DNA of 64,000 nucleotides from Banduia mediterranea (GTDB lineage Bacteria > Pseudomonadota > Gammaproteobacteria > Nevskiales > Nevskiaceae), in contig NZ_JAVRIC010000016.1 of NCBI RefSeq assembly GCF_031846245.1, forward strand, positions 28,761 to 92,760, given 5' to 3'. The notes under the pieces are model-generated. The model had not been told where the DNA came from. It saw only the letters and a list, made by a program, of their open reading frames with translations, and made no database searches. This document shows positions 18,601 through 28,300 of this stretch, in pieces (the first letter of the stretch is position 1; every line of letters starts with the position of its first letter). Position numbers and translations under genes: made by a program.

Positions 18601-19173
18601 TTAGACGCTCAGCTCCGCATGTCTCGGGCAGCTCAGCAAATGGTCGTTGACCATGCCGGTGGCCTGCATGAAGGAATAGACGATCGTGCTGCCGACGAAG
18701 CGAAACCCCGCCTTTTTCAGGTCCCTGCTGATGCGGTCGGACAATTCCGTCGTCGCCGGAACGTCCCCCATCGTGCGGAACCGGTTCACGATCGGCTTTC
18801 CGTCCACGTAACGCCACAGAAACTCGTCAAGACTGGTGCCTGAATCGCGCAGCCGCAGACAGGCGCGCGCATTGCTGATCGCGGCGTCGATCTTGAGTCG
18901 GTTACGCACAATGCCGGCATCCGCCAGCAGGCGAGCGCGGTCCTTGTCATCGTAGGCGGCGATGCGTTCGGCATCGAACTGATCGAAGGCGCGTCGGTAG
19001 TTGTCGCGCTTCTTCAGGATCGTGATCCAAGACAGCCCGGCCTGCGCGCCTTCCAGAATCAGAAATTCGAACTGTCCTCGGTCTTCGCGCAAGGGCACGC
19101 CCCATTCGCTGTCGTGATACTGCTGATACAGCTCCGAGCCGTGGCTCCAGGGGCAACGTGGGTTCTCGTTCAT
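18601..19173 (-). CDS. tag: DNA-3-methyladenine glycosylase I
   Basis: 190-residue base-excision repair enzyme that removes 3-methyladenine from alkylated DNA. RCPW...YHDSEWGVPLRED at the start, FEFLILEGAQAGLSW with the catalytic-pocket Glu, FLWRYVDGKP and the zinc-snap residues (two Cys/His pairs: Cys near the N-terminus, His and Cys near the C-terminal DHLLSCPRH) define Tag. The ATG at 19173 (NENPRCPW) is preferred to one six codons upstream. It is convergent with cysS and divergent from the cytochrome c' gene. Confidence 0.94.
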   Translation of the reverse strand: MNENPRCPWSHGSELYQQYHDSEWGVPLREDRGQFEFLILEGAQAGLSWITILKKRDNYRRAFDQFDAERIAAYDDKDRARLLADAGIVRNRLKIDAAISNARACLRLRDSGTSLDEFLWRYVDGKPIVNRFRTMGDVPATTELSDRISRDLKKAGFRFVGSTIVYSFMQATGMVNDHLLSCPRHAELSV

Positions 19174-19289
19174 GGCCGCTCCGTGCTGCATCGGCGCCCG
19201 GCGGGACTGCCGAATTGCGCGGGTGGCTATGGTAGCCTCGAACCTGCGGTCCAGCCGCAGTCCTATCGTTGACCTGAGGAGGCAAACCC

Positions 19290-19730
19290 ATGCGCTTCGT
19301 ATCCCCTGTGTTGCTTGCCGGACTGGTCGTCGTCGCCTGTTCCGCGTCGGCGGCTTCCGATGACGATCTCGTTGAATATCGCGAAGACGCCATGCATGTG
19401 CTCGGTGGGCACATGGGCTCCATCGGCGCGATCGTCAAGGGCAAAGTGCCCTTTACCGATGACCTCGCAACGCACGCCCGAGGTCTCGCCGCACAGTCCA
19501 AGCTCGTCAAGGGCGCATTCAAGGACAAGGCGATGAACGGCGACTCCGAGGCCAAGTCCGATATCTGGGAGAACTGGGACGACTTTGCCGCCAAGGCCGA
19601 TGATCTGGAATCTGCCGCCGCCGAGTTCGCGGACGCCGCTGGTTCCGGCGACATGTCGGCGATCCGCGCCAAGGTCGGCGCCGTCGGCAAGGCCTGCAAG
19701 GGCTGCCACGACGATTACAAGGAAGACTAG
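19290..19730 (+). CDS. Cytochrome c' (class II c-type cytochrome)
   Basis: 146-residue periplasmic four-helix-bundle haem protein. It has a Sec signal ending near ASAAS, and a C-terminal haem site CKGCHDDYK (Cys about 136 and 139, His 140), exactly where class II cytochromes place it. The N-terminal helix YREDAMHVLGGHMGSI carries the conserved pattern around the distal haem face. GAGGAGG lies eight bases before the ATG. Such proteins bind NO/CO or carry electrons. The cytochrome b561 gene follows 180 bases later, and the two are commonly neighbours. Confidence 0.93.
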   Translation: MRFVSPVLLAGLVVVACSASAASDDDLVEYREDAMHVLGGHMGSIGAIVKGKVPFTDDLATHARGLAAQSKLVKGAFKDKAMNGDSEAKSDIWENWDDFAAKADDLESAAAEFADAAGSGDMSAIRAKVGAVGKACKGCHDDYKED

Positions 19731-19910
19731 TGTCGCGCCACAGTCGTACTGCGGCATTCGAGCGCGACTGCATCACCGCTGAGGCACTCGGCCTGACTCG
19801 CCATGGTGCCCGCGGTGTCACGCTCGACGGCGCACCTCAGCGGGGCGCCGCCACGCTCCCGGTGCGTCGCCAAACTTCCGTGCCACGACGCTAGCGTTCT
19901 GAGGGCACCG

Positions 19911-20624
19911 ATGTCTAGCTCGTCAAGTGTCCGCATCTGGGATCTGCCAGTGCGTCTTTGCCACTGGCTGCTGGTGATCCTGGTTGCGGGTCTTTATCTC
20001 ACCGGCGAGATCGGTGGCTTCGATCTTGAACTGCCCTGGCCGGGTGGCAATACGATCTATCTCGGCAACATGGACGTTCACGCGCTGCTGGGCCAGGCGG
20101 TATTGGGGGTTCTGGTATTTCGGGTGCTTTGGGGATTCTTCGGTTCGACCACCGCGCGATTCTCCGATTTCGTGCGCGGACCGGCGTCCGTCATCCGCTA
20201 TCTGCGCGAGCTCCTGTCTGGCCGAATTCCCGAGGCGCGCGGGCACAATCCGGCGGGCGCCGTGATGGTCCTGTTGCTGTTGCTGCTGTTGGCGGCGCAG
20301 ACCGGGACCGGCCTGTTCGCCAGCGACGACTTCTTTTTCGAGGGGCCGCTTGCCCATCGCGTCGATAGCGATACGTCGCAGACACTCACGCGTCTGCACA
20401 AGCTGAATTTCAATGGCCTGCTTTTCGCGATCGGCTTGCATGTGCTTGCGTCCGTCTACTATCTGATTCGCGGCAAGAACCTCATCGGGGCGATGGTTCA
20501 TGGTCGAAAATCCGAAGACCAGCTCGCGGGCACGGAGGCTCGTCCGCAGTTTGCAGGCGCCTGGAAGGCCTGGCTCGTTGCGGTACTGGCAGTCGCCGCG
20601 GTCTGGGGCTTGCAGGAACTCTGA
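19911..20624 (+). CDS. Cytochrome b561-type membrane protein
   Basis: 237 residues of the bacterial cytochrome b561 / Ni-hydrogenase b-type family. About four to five transmembrane helices; likely haem ligands are His in VRLCHWLLVI, MDVHALLG, RLHKLNFNG and AIGLHVLAS. These proteins oxidise quinol or exchange electrons with periplasmic c-type cytochromes, so it may reduce the neighbouring cytochrome c'. The ATG at 19911 has GAGGG seven bases upstream; an earlier in-frame ATG at 19803 gives an N-terminus unlike the family. Confidence 0.88.
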   Translation: MSSSSSVRIWDLPVRLCHWLLVILVAGLYLTGEIGGFDLELPWPGGNTIYLGNMDVHALLGQAVLGVLVFRVLWGFFGSTTARFSDFVRGPASVIRYLRELLSGRIPEARGHNPAGAVMVLLLLLLLAAQTGTGLFASDDFFFEGPLAHRVDSDTSQTLTRLHKLNFNGLLFAIGLHVLASVYYLIRGKNLIGAMVHGRKSEDQLAGTEARPQFAGAWKAWLVAVLAVAAVWGLQEL

Positions 20625-20629
20625 TTTTT

Positions 20630-20646
20630 AGCGTGGGCGCTTTTTT
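20630..20646 (+). terminator. Possible weak intrinsic terminator
   Basis: AGCG and CGCT flank a TGGG loop, followed by six T residues, six bases after the cytochrome b561 stop. The four-pair stem is short, but the position and T-run are right for a rho-independent terminator. Confidence 0.4.
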
Positions 20647-20828
20647 GTCACCTCCAGGCCCACGAAAATCATGGATTCATGGCATGTTCGGTCGCTTCCA
20701 GGCCGAATTGATGGCACTTGACCGCTTCATGATGGCCTTATGGGGTCGGATCGAAGCAGGTCGACGACGTGGTCGTGACGCGCGAGCACTACCATGGCGA
20801 TCACGTCCATGCTAAGTCCGACAGGCTG

Positions 20829-21803
20829 CTAGTTCGGCCTTTGTTGCGTCAGCCAGGGCAGTTGATCCAGATCGACGTTGCCGCCGCTGAGAATCACACC
20901 GACGCGGCGGCCGGCGAAGTGCTCGCGGTGCCGCAGAATCGCGGCCAGCGCGACCGCGGACGAAGGTTCGATCACCAGCTTCAGGCGTGACCAGGCGAGC
21001 TTCATTGCCGCGATGATCTCGTGTTCGTCCACGCACAGCACGGCTGCGAGCCCGCCGCGCAGGATCTCGAAGTTGCGTACGCCGACCGTGGTACGCAGCC
21101 CGTCGGCGATCGTGGCGGGCAGCTGCTCGGTGACGCGCACACCGCTGCTGAGCGAACGCCAGGTGTCGTCGGCGCCCCTGGGCTCGGCCGCGTAGACCAG
21201 CGGTGTCGGTGAGCCGATGCCGGCGGCAAGTACGGTTCCGGCCGCCAGGCCGCCGCCGCCGACGGGCGCGACCAGGCATTCGAGCCCTGGAACGTCCTGC
21301 ATCAATTCAAGTGCAGCCGTGCCTTGGCCGGCGATGACCCGCGCATCATCGAACGGTGGAATTGGAACGGCGCCGGTCTGCGCCAGTACCAGCGCCAGGC
21401 CTGCTTCGCGCGCGTGCTGGTTGGCCGCGCAGCGATGAATCGTGGCGCCGTTCGCGGCGATGTTGTCGAGCTTGCTGCGCACCGCGCCTTCCGGCACCAC
21501 CGCATGACAGGCGATGCCACGGGAGCGCGCGGCCAGCGCCAGGGCGGCGCCATGATTGCCCGAAGAATGGGTCGCCACGCCGGCGGATGCCTCGGTCTCG
21601 CTCAGGGACCACACCGCATTCATCGCGCCGCGCAACTTGAACGCGCCACCGTACTGCAGGTTCTCGCACTTGAAGTGCAGGCGCGCGCCGCTCCGTTCGT
21701 CGAGATGGACATCGTCGAGCACCGGTGTGCGTCGCACGCGATTCTCGATGCGCCGCGCCGCGTCGAGCACATCTTTTGCGGCAGGAATGTCCAGTGGGTT
21801 CAC
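20829..21803 (-). CDS. Threonine/serine dehydratase or serine racemase-like PLP enzyme
   Basis: 324-residue fold-type II PLP enzyme. The cofactor Lys is in YGGAFKLRGA, followed by HSSGNHGAALALAA (phosphate and substrate loop), APVGGGGLAAG (PLP phosphate-binding Gly cluster) and the C-terminal VILSGGN. It lacks the ACT regulatory domain of biosynthetic IlvA, so it is closer to catabolic dehydratases, serine racemases or hydroxyaspartate dehydratases; the exact substrate is open. The GTG start at 21803 overlaps the dihydroorotase stop (GTGA). Confidence 0.82.
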   Translation of the reverse strand: MNPLDIPAAKDVLDAARRIENRVRRTPVLDDVHLDERSGARLHFKCENLQYGGAFKLRGAMNAVWSLSETEASAGVATHSSGNHGAALALAARSRGIACHAVVPEGAVRSKLDNIAANGATIHRCAANQHAREAGLALVLAQTGAVPIPPFDDARVIAGQGTAALELMQDVPGLECLVAPVGGGGLAAGTVLAAGIGSPTPLVYAAEPRGADDTWRSLSSGVRVTEQLPATIADGLRTTVGVRNFEILRGGLAAVLCVDEHEIIAAMKLAWSRLKLVIEPSSAVALAAILRHREHFAGRRVGVILSGGNVDLDQLPWLTQQRPN

Positions 21804-23134
21804 TGCCTGAAATGCAGACGTTGTCCGCGAGCCTGCGTTGCGAGCTGATTCAGATGATAAGCGGCCTCGCCGTTGACCCAGGTGGTGACGACGCGATGCG
21901 AGAACGCCTGGCCTTCCAGCGGCGACCAGCCACACTTGTAATAGAGCTTGTCGACCTCGACGTGCGTCTGCACCTCAGGATCGACCAAGACCAGGTCGGC
22001 GTACTGGCCTTCGGCGATATGACCGCGATCGATCACGCCGTAACGTGCCGCCGGCGCATGGCTCATGCGTTCGACCGCTGTGGGCAGATCGAGCACCCCC
22101 TGCTTGACGAGTTCCAGCACGATCAGCACCGCATGCTGAACCAGCGGCAAGCCGGCCGGCGCCGCGAAATACTTGCGCGCTTTTTCGTCGGCAGTATGCG
22201 GCGCGTGATCGGTGGCAATGATGTTGAGCCGGCCGTCGGCCACAGCTTCACGCAACGCCGCGCGGTCCGCGGCGGTCTTGACGGCCGGATTGCACTTGAG
22301 CTGCGCGCCGAGCGCATCGTAGGCCTCATCCGAAAACCACAGATGGTGCACACAGGCCTCGCCGGTGATCTGCTTGCCGGCGACCGGGCCCGGTTCGAAG
22401 AATTCCAGCTCGCGCGCCGTGGTCATGTGCAGCACATGCAGCTTGCTGCCGTATTGGCGCGCCAGACCGACCGCGAGTTCGGTGGACTTGTAGCAGGCCT
22501 CGGCCGAGCGGATCAGGGGGTGCGCGGAAAACGGCACATCATCGCCATAACGTTCGCGATACACCTGCTCCTGCGCCAGGATCATCGGCGTGTCCTCGCA
22601 ATGGGTGGCGATCAGATAGGGGCACTGCGAGAAAATCGAGGCGAGGATCCTGGGATTGTCGACCAGCATGTTGCCGGTGGAGGCGCCCATGAACACCTTG
22701 ACGCCGCAGGCCTCACCCGGCTGCAGGCGCAGCAGCTCTTCGAGGTTGTCGTTGGCGGCGCCGAAATAGAATGCGTAGTTGGCATGCGCGCGTCCGGCCG
22801 CCAGGTCGTACTTGGCGGCGAGCGCTTCGCGCGTGGTCGCGGGCGGCTTGGTGTTCGGCATCTCCATGAAGCTGGTGATACCCCCGGCGACCGCGGCGCT
22901 CGATTCGGTGGCGAGGTCGCCCTTGTGCGTCAGTCCCGGTTCGCGGAAATGGACCTGATCATCGATCATCCCCGGCAGCAGCCATTTTCCGCGCGCATCC
23001 ACCACCTTGGCGCCGTCCGGCGCCGACAGGCCGCTGCCGACCTTCTCGATGCGTTCACCGGAAATCAGTACATCGCCGTGGCTGGCGCGGCCGTCGCTGA
23101 CGACGAGGGCGTTGCTGATCAGAATCTGGGACAT
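21800..23134 (-). CDS. pyrC: Dihydroorotase (class I)
   Basis: 444-residue amidohydrolase that closes carbamoyl-aspartate to dihydroorotate in pyrimidine synthesis. The metal site is seen as DDQVHFREPG, GVKVFMGASTG (Lys for carboxylation in some members), HCED, HMTT and the catalytic Asp in IIATDHAPHT. The sequence follows the long class I pattern rather than the E. coli PyrC type; relatives include dihydropyrimidinases and allantoinases, but substrate-loop features favour dihydroorotase. It leads a two-gene unit with the PLP enzyme and is preceded by rsmE on the same strand (93-base gap). Confidence 0.85.
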   Translation of the reverse strand: MSQILISNALVVSDGRASHGDVLISGERIEKVGSGLSAPDGAKVVDARGKWLLPGMIDDQVHFREPGLTHKGDLATESSAAVAGGITSFMEMPNTKPPATTREALAAKYDLAAGRAHANYAFYFGAANDNLEELLRLQPGEACGVKVFMGASTGNMLVDNPRILASIFSQCPYLIATHCEDTPMILAQEQVYRERYGDDVPFSAHPLIRSAEACYKSTELAVGLARQYGSKLHVLHMTTARELEFFEPGPVAGKQITGEACVHHLWFSDEAYDALGAQLKCNPAVKTAADRAALREAVADGRLNIIATDHAPHTADEKARKYFAAPAGLPLVQHAVLIVLELVKQGVLDLPTAVERMSHAPAARYGVIDRGHIAEGQYADLVLVDPEVQTHVEVDKLYYKCGWSPLEGQAFSHRVVTTWVNGEAAYHLNQLATQARGQRLHFRQ

Positions 23135-23227
23135 GGACTCGAGCTCGGAGGGCGGGCTGGTGAGGCAGTTTAGTACGGACTGGGTGAATCATGGCCGCAC
23201 GGTGGCGCGCAAAAGCCGGCCCTGCGC

Positions 23228-23950
23228 TCAGAGATCACCGAATCGGGCCTGCAATACGGCGATGGCAGTCAGCGCGGCGGTTTCGGTTCGCAGCACGCGT
23301 GGACCGAGTTTCAGCCGGTCGAATCCAGCCTGGGCGGCGAGCGCCACTTCCTTGTCGGACAAGCCGCCTTCCGGACCGATCAGCAACTCCGCCGATGGCG
23401 GCTCGCCGACGAATGAGTCCAGTGTCCGTTCGGCCGTGGGGTCCAGCACCAGAGCCAAAGGCCGCCGGGGCCGGCTCAGCCAGTCGCGCAGCGGCATGAC
23501 GCCGTCCAGCTCGGGCAGCCGTGCCCGCCCGGACTGTTCGCAGGCCGAAATGACGACGCCGCGCCAGTGATCCAGCTTCCTGTCCCAGCGCTCGGCATCG
23601 AGCTTGACGTTGCAGCGCTCCGTGATCACCGGCGCGATGCGCGCGACCCCCAGTTCCACGGCTTTCTGGATCGCCCAGTCCATGCGTTCGCCCTTGGACA
23701 CGCCCTGCACCAGCGTGAGACTGAGCCTGGATTCGTTGCTGCGCGGAATCGATTCCAGGATTTCGGCCTGCGCCGCGCGTTTGGTAACCTTGCCGAGTCG
23801 CGCCAGATAGTCTTGACCGTCTCCGTTGAACAGGGTCAGCGGATCCGCTTCGCGCAGGCGCAGTACCTGCACTGCGTGGCGGAAGGCGGGCGCGGGCAGG
23901 TCCACGCGCACGCCGGAGGCTAGCGGTATGTCGGCGAAGAATCGGGTCAT
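23228..23950 (-). CDS. rsmE: 16S rRNA (uracil-1498-N3)-methyltransferase
   Basis: 240-residue SPOUT-class methyltransferase. The N-terminal PUA-like part includes HAVQVLRLREADPLTLFNGDG. The SPOUT knot shows VQGVSKGERMDWAIQKAVELGV, RWDRKLDHWRGVVISACEQSGR and the SAM-binding ELLIGPEGGLSDKEV, followed by LGPRVLRTETAALTAIAVLQ. It modifies U1498 in the small ribosomal subunit. Length and order of motifs are standard. Confidence 0.96.
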   Translation of the reverse strand: MTRFFADIPLASGVRVDLPAPAFRHAVQVLRLREADPLTLFNGDGQDYLARLGKVTKRAAQAEILESIPRSNESRLSLTLVQGVSKGERMDWAIQKAVELGVARIAPVITERCNVKLDAERWDRKLDHWRGVVISACEQSGRARLPELDGVMPLRDWLSRPRRPLALVLDPTAERTLDSFVGEPPSAELLIGPEGGLSDKEVALAAQAGFDRLKLGPRVLRTETAALTAIAVLQARFGDL

Positions 23951-24138
23951 ACACGTATTGTGCCGATTGGCCGGTCGCGCCGTCAGTCTGGCTCAGCGGC
24001 TTACCTGAAGTCACCACGCAAGCGCAGGACCGGATGGCGAAACCGCAAACGCGGGAGGCGCAGCGCGTTAAGGATTGGCACTATTGGTTGGCACAGGGAT
24101 ACGAGTTCGGATGAAATCAAGTCCGATGCGGTCCAGCG

Positions 24139-25374
24139 TCAAGCCAAGGCCAGATCGTCGATCAGCGTCTCGACCACCGTCTCCTCGTCGAGCGCGTAGC
24201 CGCAGTCCAGCATCGCTAGACTCAGTCGGACATCCCAGTCGGCGGTGACCGCGGGCCCTTCCAGCGTTCGGCCCTGTCGCGGTGCGTATTGCCGGTAGTC
24301 CGGCGCGCCGAATCGCCACGGCACGGCGCCGAAGCGGCGCATCACGAAGTTGCCGATGCGCAGGCCGGCCCAATCGAAATCGCCGTGGTAGCGCAGGCGC
24401 GCGCCGGTGCGGGCAAGCTGGTCGAGCAGCGTGCGCTGGGCGGCGGCTGGCATGCCGTCGGTGCAGACCATGGGCGGACAGCGTTCGCCCAGGCGTTCGG
24501 CGGCGAGCGCGACGATGGTCGGGTTTTCACAGACGTGGATGGACACATTGTCGACGCACCAGTTCGGTGGTTGACGCAGCAGCGTGCGCAGCGTCAGGTG
24601 CAGCGGTTCGCCGGATTCGCCGGCCAGGGCTGCGAGGCGGCCGCCGGGAGTGTCCGTATGCGCCGGCAGGTTGAGCGCCAGGGCCGGCGCGGACAGTTCG
24701 CCGAGGCTGACGCCGAGTTGCGCCCAGCGGTTGCGCAGCCGCGTTTCTTCGGAATCCACGGGCGTGTCGCTGTCGTTGGCGCAGGCGGCCAGCACCAGGC
24801 TGCCGAGCGCTCGCCCGGCGTCCAGGCCGTGGGCGTCGCCACAGGTATCGGCCGCAAGCCGGGGTAGCGGGATGCCGCCGCCCGGCAGCCGCTGCAGCAC
24901 GCAGGCCGCTTGCGACAGCAGTTGTGCCGCCTGTTGCGGATCCGAACCCGACAGCCGTTTGAGCAGTCCCTGGCCGGCGCCGTTCGTCAGCAGGGTCTGC
25001 AGGCGGACATCGGTTGCCGTCGCAAAACACGCGGTCCATTCGCGGTCACGCGCCAGCCGCTCCCGCTTGCGGCGCGGGATCGGCCCATCCAGCGCTTCGA
25101 GCGCACTTTCCAGGTTGGGTGCGACCTCGGCGCGCGCCAGCGCGGCATCGAGTTCGGTCTGCGAGACGCGCATGGAATCGCCACGCGCGGCGCGGCGGCC
25201 GAGCAGGCCTTCGAGCGCTGCGCGTTCGGCGGGCGTCAGGCGCGCGAGCGTGAACGCATCCGCGTCGGCTTCGCGCGCATAGCGTTCGCGCAGCCGTTGC
25301 CGCAAGGCGGCGAGGGCTTTGCCGCCGAGCAGCCGTTGCAGGCGCTGCGCGTCGATGGCGCCGCCGGCGTTCAT
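24139..25374 (-). CDS. jetD: Wadjet type II JetD (TIGR02679; DUF3323 + DUF2399 Toprim nuclease)
   Basis: 411 residues matching the TIGR02679 layout. A DUF3323-like N-terminal half contains RLQRLLGGKALAALRQRL. A C-terminal DUF2399/Toprim-like half contains VCENPTIVALAAERLG, VCTDGMPAAA and YHGDFDWAGLRIGN, whose acidic residues at about 332 and 334 are expected to bind catalytic metal. In Wadjet systems JetD is the nuclease that cleaves plasmid DNA once JetABC has loop-extruded it. The ATG overlaps the jetC stop by four bases (ATGA). It is the last gene of the defence operon. Confidence 0.88.
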   Translation of the reverse strand: MNAGGAIDAQRLQRLLGGKALAALRQRLRERYAREADADAFTLARLTPAERAALEGLLGRRAARGDSMRVSQTELDAALARAEVAPNLESALEALDGPIPRRKRERLARDREWTACFATATDVRLQTLLTNGAGQGLLKRLSGSDPQQAAQLLSQAACVLQRLPGGGIPLPRLAADTCGDAHGLDAGRALGSLVLAACANDSDTPVDSEETRLRNRWAQLGVSLGELSAPALALNLPAHTDTPGGRLAALAGESGEPLHLTLRTLLRQPPNWCVDNVSIHVCENPTIVALAAERLGERCPPMVCTDGMPAAAQRTLLDQLARTGARLRYHGDFDWAGLRIGNFVMRRFGAVPWRFGAPDYRQYAPRQGRTLEGPAVTADWDVRLSLAMLDCGYALDEETVVETLIDDLALA

Positions 25375-28300
25375 GATTCCGCGAGGCCGGCGTCGGCCGG
25401 AAAGCGCCGCCCCGGATCATCCTGCGCGCGGCGCACGCGGCCGTCCCAGCTCCAGCGCGAGACGAAGATCGCGTCGATGCCTTCGCGGCGCACGATCTGG
25501 CAGATCGACAGGCCGGGAAGTTCGGCGTAGCAGCCCCATTCGCGTTCGCTGGTCATGACGAAGTCGAGGTCGAATTCGCGGATCAGCGCCATGCAGTTGG
25601 CGCGCGCCTCGTCGTCGATGCCGGCGAAGGCCTCGTCGAGCAGCACCAGACGCGGCGCCAGCGGATCGGCGCTTTCGTAGTGGCTGCTGGCGGCCGCGAA
25701 CAAGGGCACGGTCAAACCCAGCGCGCGCTCGCCGCTGGAAGCCGGGCCGGACAACGGTTTCCAGCTGCCGTCCTGCTGGCGCTGCACGCGGAAGCGGTGC
25801 CAGCGGCGGTAGTCCAGCGCGCGCGACAGCGATTCGAACAGGCTGGCGCGTTCGTCGCGCTGGCGTTCCTCGCGGATGCGCGTTTGCAGGAAGTCGCCGA
25901 CGGTGCGGCGGTCGTCCTGCGACCAGGCGTCGGCGTGGGTCTTGAGCAGGCGCTTGCGCGCTTCGGCCAGGCCGGAGGGTGCGTCCGGGGTGTCGTCCGG
26001 CAGGTTCTGCCAGTCCAGGCGGTAGCGCACGCCGGTGGAGGTCGGGCGTTTGTGCAGTTCGGCATTGATGCTGGCGACGCGGCGTTCGGTGTCCTGGATC
26101 AGGCGTTGCAGGTTGACCGCGATGTCCTGCTGCAGGTGGTTTTCGAGCACTTCGCGTTCACGCGCCGACAGCAGCATGCGGCGCTCGCCGATTTCGGCTT
26201 CCAGCCGCGCGCCGAGCAGGTCCGGCCGCTCCGGCCGCGACTGGTAGACGATGCGCACGATCAGGCCGTGGTCGCTGGATTCCAGCGTGGCGCTGTGGCC
26301 TTGTGCCGACAGCGCGCGCTGCAGTTCGGTGAAGTCCTCGCCGATGCGCCGCGAGATCGCGTGCCAGTGCTCGTCCTCGGCGGCGACCTGGCTGAGCGCC
26401 TGTTCGGTGCGCCGCGCCGCCGTCAGGCCGGCTTCGACGCCCCAGCTTTGCGCGGCGTCCGGCAGTTCGAGTTCGGGCACGGCGATCGCGAGCAGGCCGG
26501 TGGCGGCGAATCGGCGCAGGCCGTCGATGGCGGCGAGGCGTTCGTCGCCGCGCTCGTCGAGCGTGCGCTGCGCGTCGCTGCGTTTCTGCTCGGCCGCGGC
26601 GGCCTGCGCGTTGGCCGTGAGCTGGGCCTTGTGGGCGGCGCCGAGCCCCTCGTTTTCGCGGGTTTCGGCGGATTCGGCATCGGCGATGCGCCGCTGTAGT
26701 TCGTGGACCTTGACGCCGACGCTGTCGCGCAGGGTCTGTAATTCGGTCGCGGTTTCGAGCTGGCGCCGCGTCTGTTCGCCGCTTTCGCGTTCGGCGGTGG
26801 CGAGGTCGCTGCGACTGCGCGCCTCGCGGCTCTGCTGTTCCTGCCATTCCAGCAGCGCGCCGCGGTGGGCGCGCAGCGCCGCGGCGAATTCGGTGACGGC
26901 CAGGCGGTAGTCCGACAGGGTTTGCGCCAGTGATTCCAGCGCGGCGCTGTCGGCCGGCAGGCGCAGGTCCTCGGCGTCCAGGCGCAATGCGTCGAGGCTG
27001 CGCTGGCTGGCGTGCTCGGCCTGGGCGAGACGGCCGTCGGCTTCGCCGAGGCGGCGCTGGGCGTCACGGCGCTGGCGCTCGGCCTGTGAGGCCGTGGCGT
27101 GTGCCGTGCGCAGGGCGTCGTCGCCCGGTGCGGCGGCCAGTTCCTGACGCAGGCGCTGCCGTGTGTCGGCGAGCGCCGCGCTCTGGGCGTCGAGCGTCTG
27201 AGCCTGCGCGCCGAGTTCGGTCAGGCGCGCGCCGATTTCGTCCAGGCGCTGACGGCGTGCGGCTTCGCGCGCGGCGTAGCCGATGTGGCGCGCCGCCGGT
27301 TTGGACCAATGGCCGGCGAGCGGGCCGAGGCGGTAGCTGCCGGCGGTCGAGACCCAGGCTTCGGCGTCGCCGGGGTCCTGCGCATCGCAGGCGATGGCCG
27401 CCAGGATCGATTCGATGATCGCGGGCGCGATCGGCGTGTCCGCGGCCGGCCGCAGGCGGCTCGCCAGCGAATCCGCCTGCGTGCCGCGCGGCAGCAGGCG
27501 TGCGTCCAGGCTGCCCGGATCCAGCACCTCGCCGCCCGGCGTGACCCAGGCGTCGAGCAGGCCGGCCGCTTCGAGCGCGGCTTCCAGGCCGGCGCGCTGT
27601 GCCGGTTCCAGGCCGGGATCGAAGTCCACGAGCTGCCACAGCGGCGCGCCGCTGAGCCGGTCGCGTGTCGCGGCGTCGCGGTAGTACAGCGCGGGCGGTG
27701 GCGCGTCGGTGCCGGCTTCCAGCGCTTCACGTTCCTGATGCAGGACTGCGCGCTCCTCGGCAAGCGCCTGCCGGTGCTGTTCGAGCGCGGCTTCGCTGGC
27801 GGCGAGCTGCCGTTGCTGTGCGTCGCGGGCCTGGTCGAGCAGGGCGCGCATCGGCTGCTCGCCGGCCAGGGTTTCGGCCCAGGTTTCGAGCGCGGCCAGC
27901 GCGTCCTCGCTGTCCGGCAGGCGCAGCGTGTGCAGACCGCCGAGGTAATGGCGCCAGGCAGCCAGCAGCGCGTCGATATCGGTCTGCAGCTGCCGCGCCG
28001 CCGCTTCGTGCTGGGCTTCGGCGGCGGCGAAGTCGTCGGCGCGGGCATTGCGTTCGCTGTGCGCCAGCTCGCGTTTGCGCAGGGCGTCCTGGTGCTCGCG
28101 CAGACGCTTGCGGACCAGCTCGATCTGTTCGAGTCGGGCCTTCGCGGCGGCGTGCAGGCGGCCGCGCAGCGTGTCGGCGAAGCGTTCGTCGGTGCCCACG
28201 ACGCCATCGGGCAGTTCGACGGATTCGAGCGCGCGATCCTGTTCGGTTTCGAGCGCCAGTGGGGTGGCCAGGGCGGTGGCGGTGTGCAGGGTCTCGATCT

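Noticed and set aside
21725..23173. 482-codon plus-strand open frame
   Set aside because: Antisense to dihydroorotase, with no recognisable domain.
24031..24112. Short plus-strand frame beginning MAKPQTREAQRVKDW
   Set aside because: 26 codons, no ribosome site, and it lies between convergent-looking minus-strand gene ends; not enough to call a gene.
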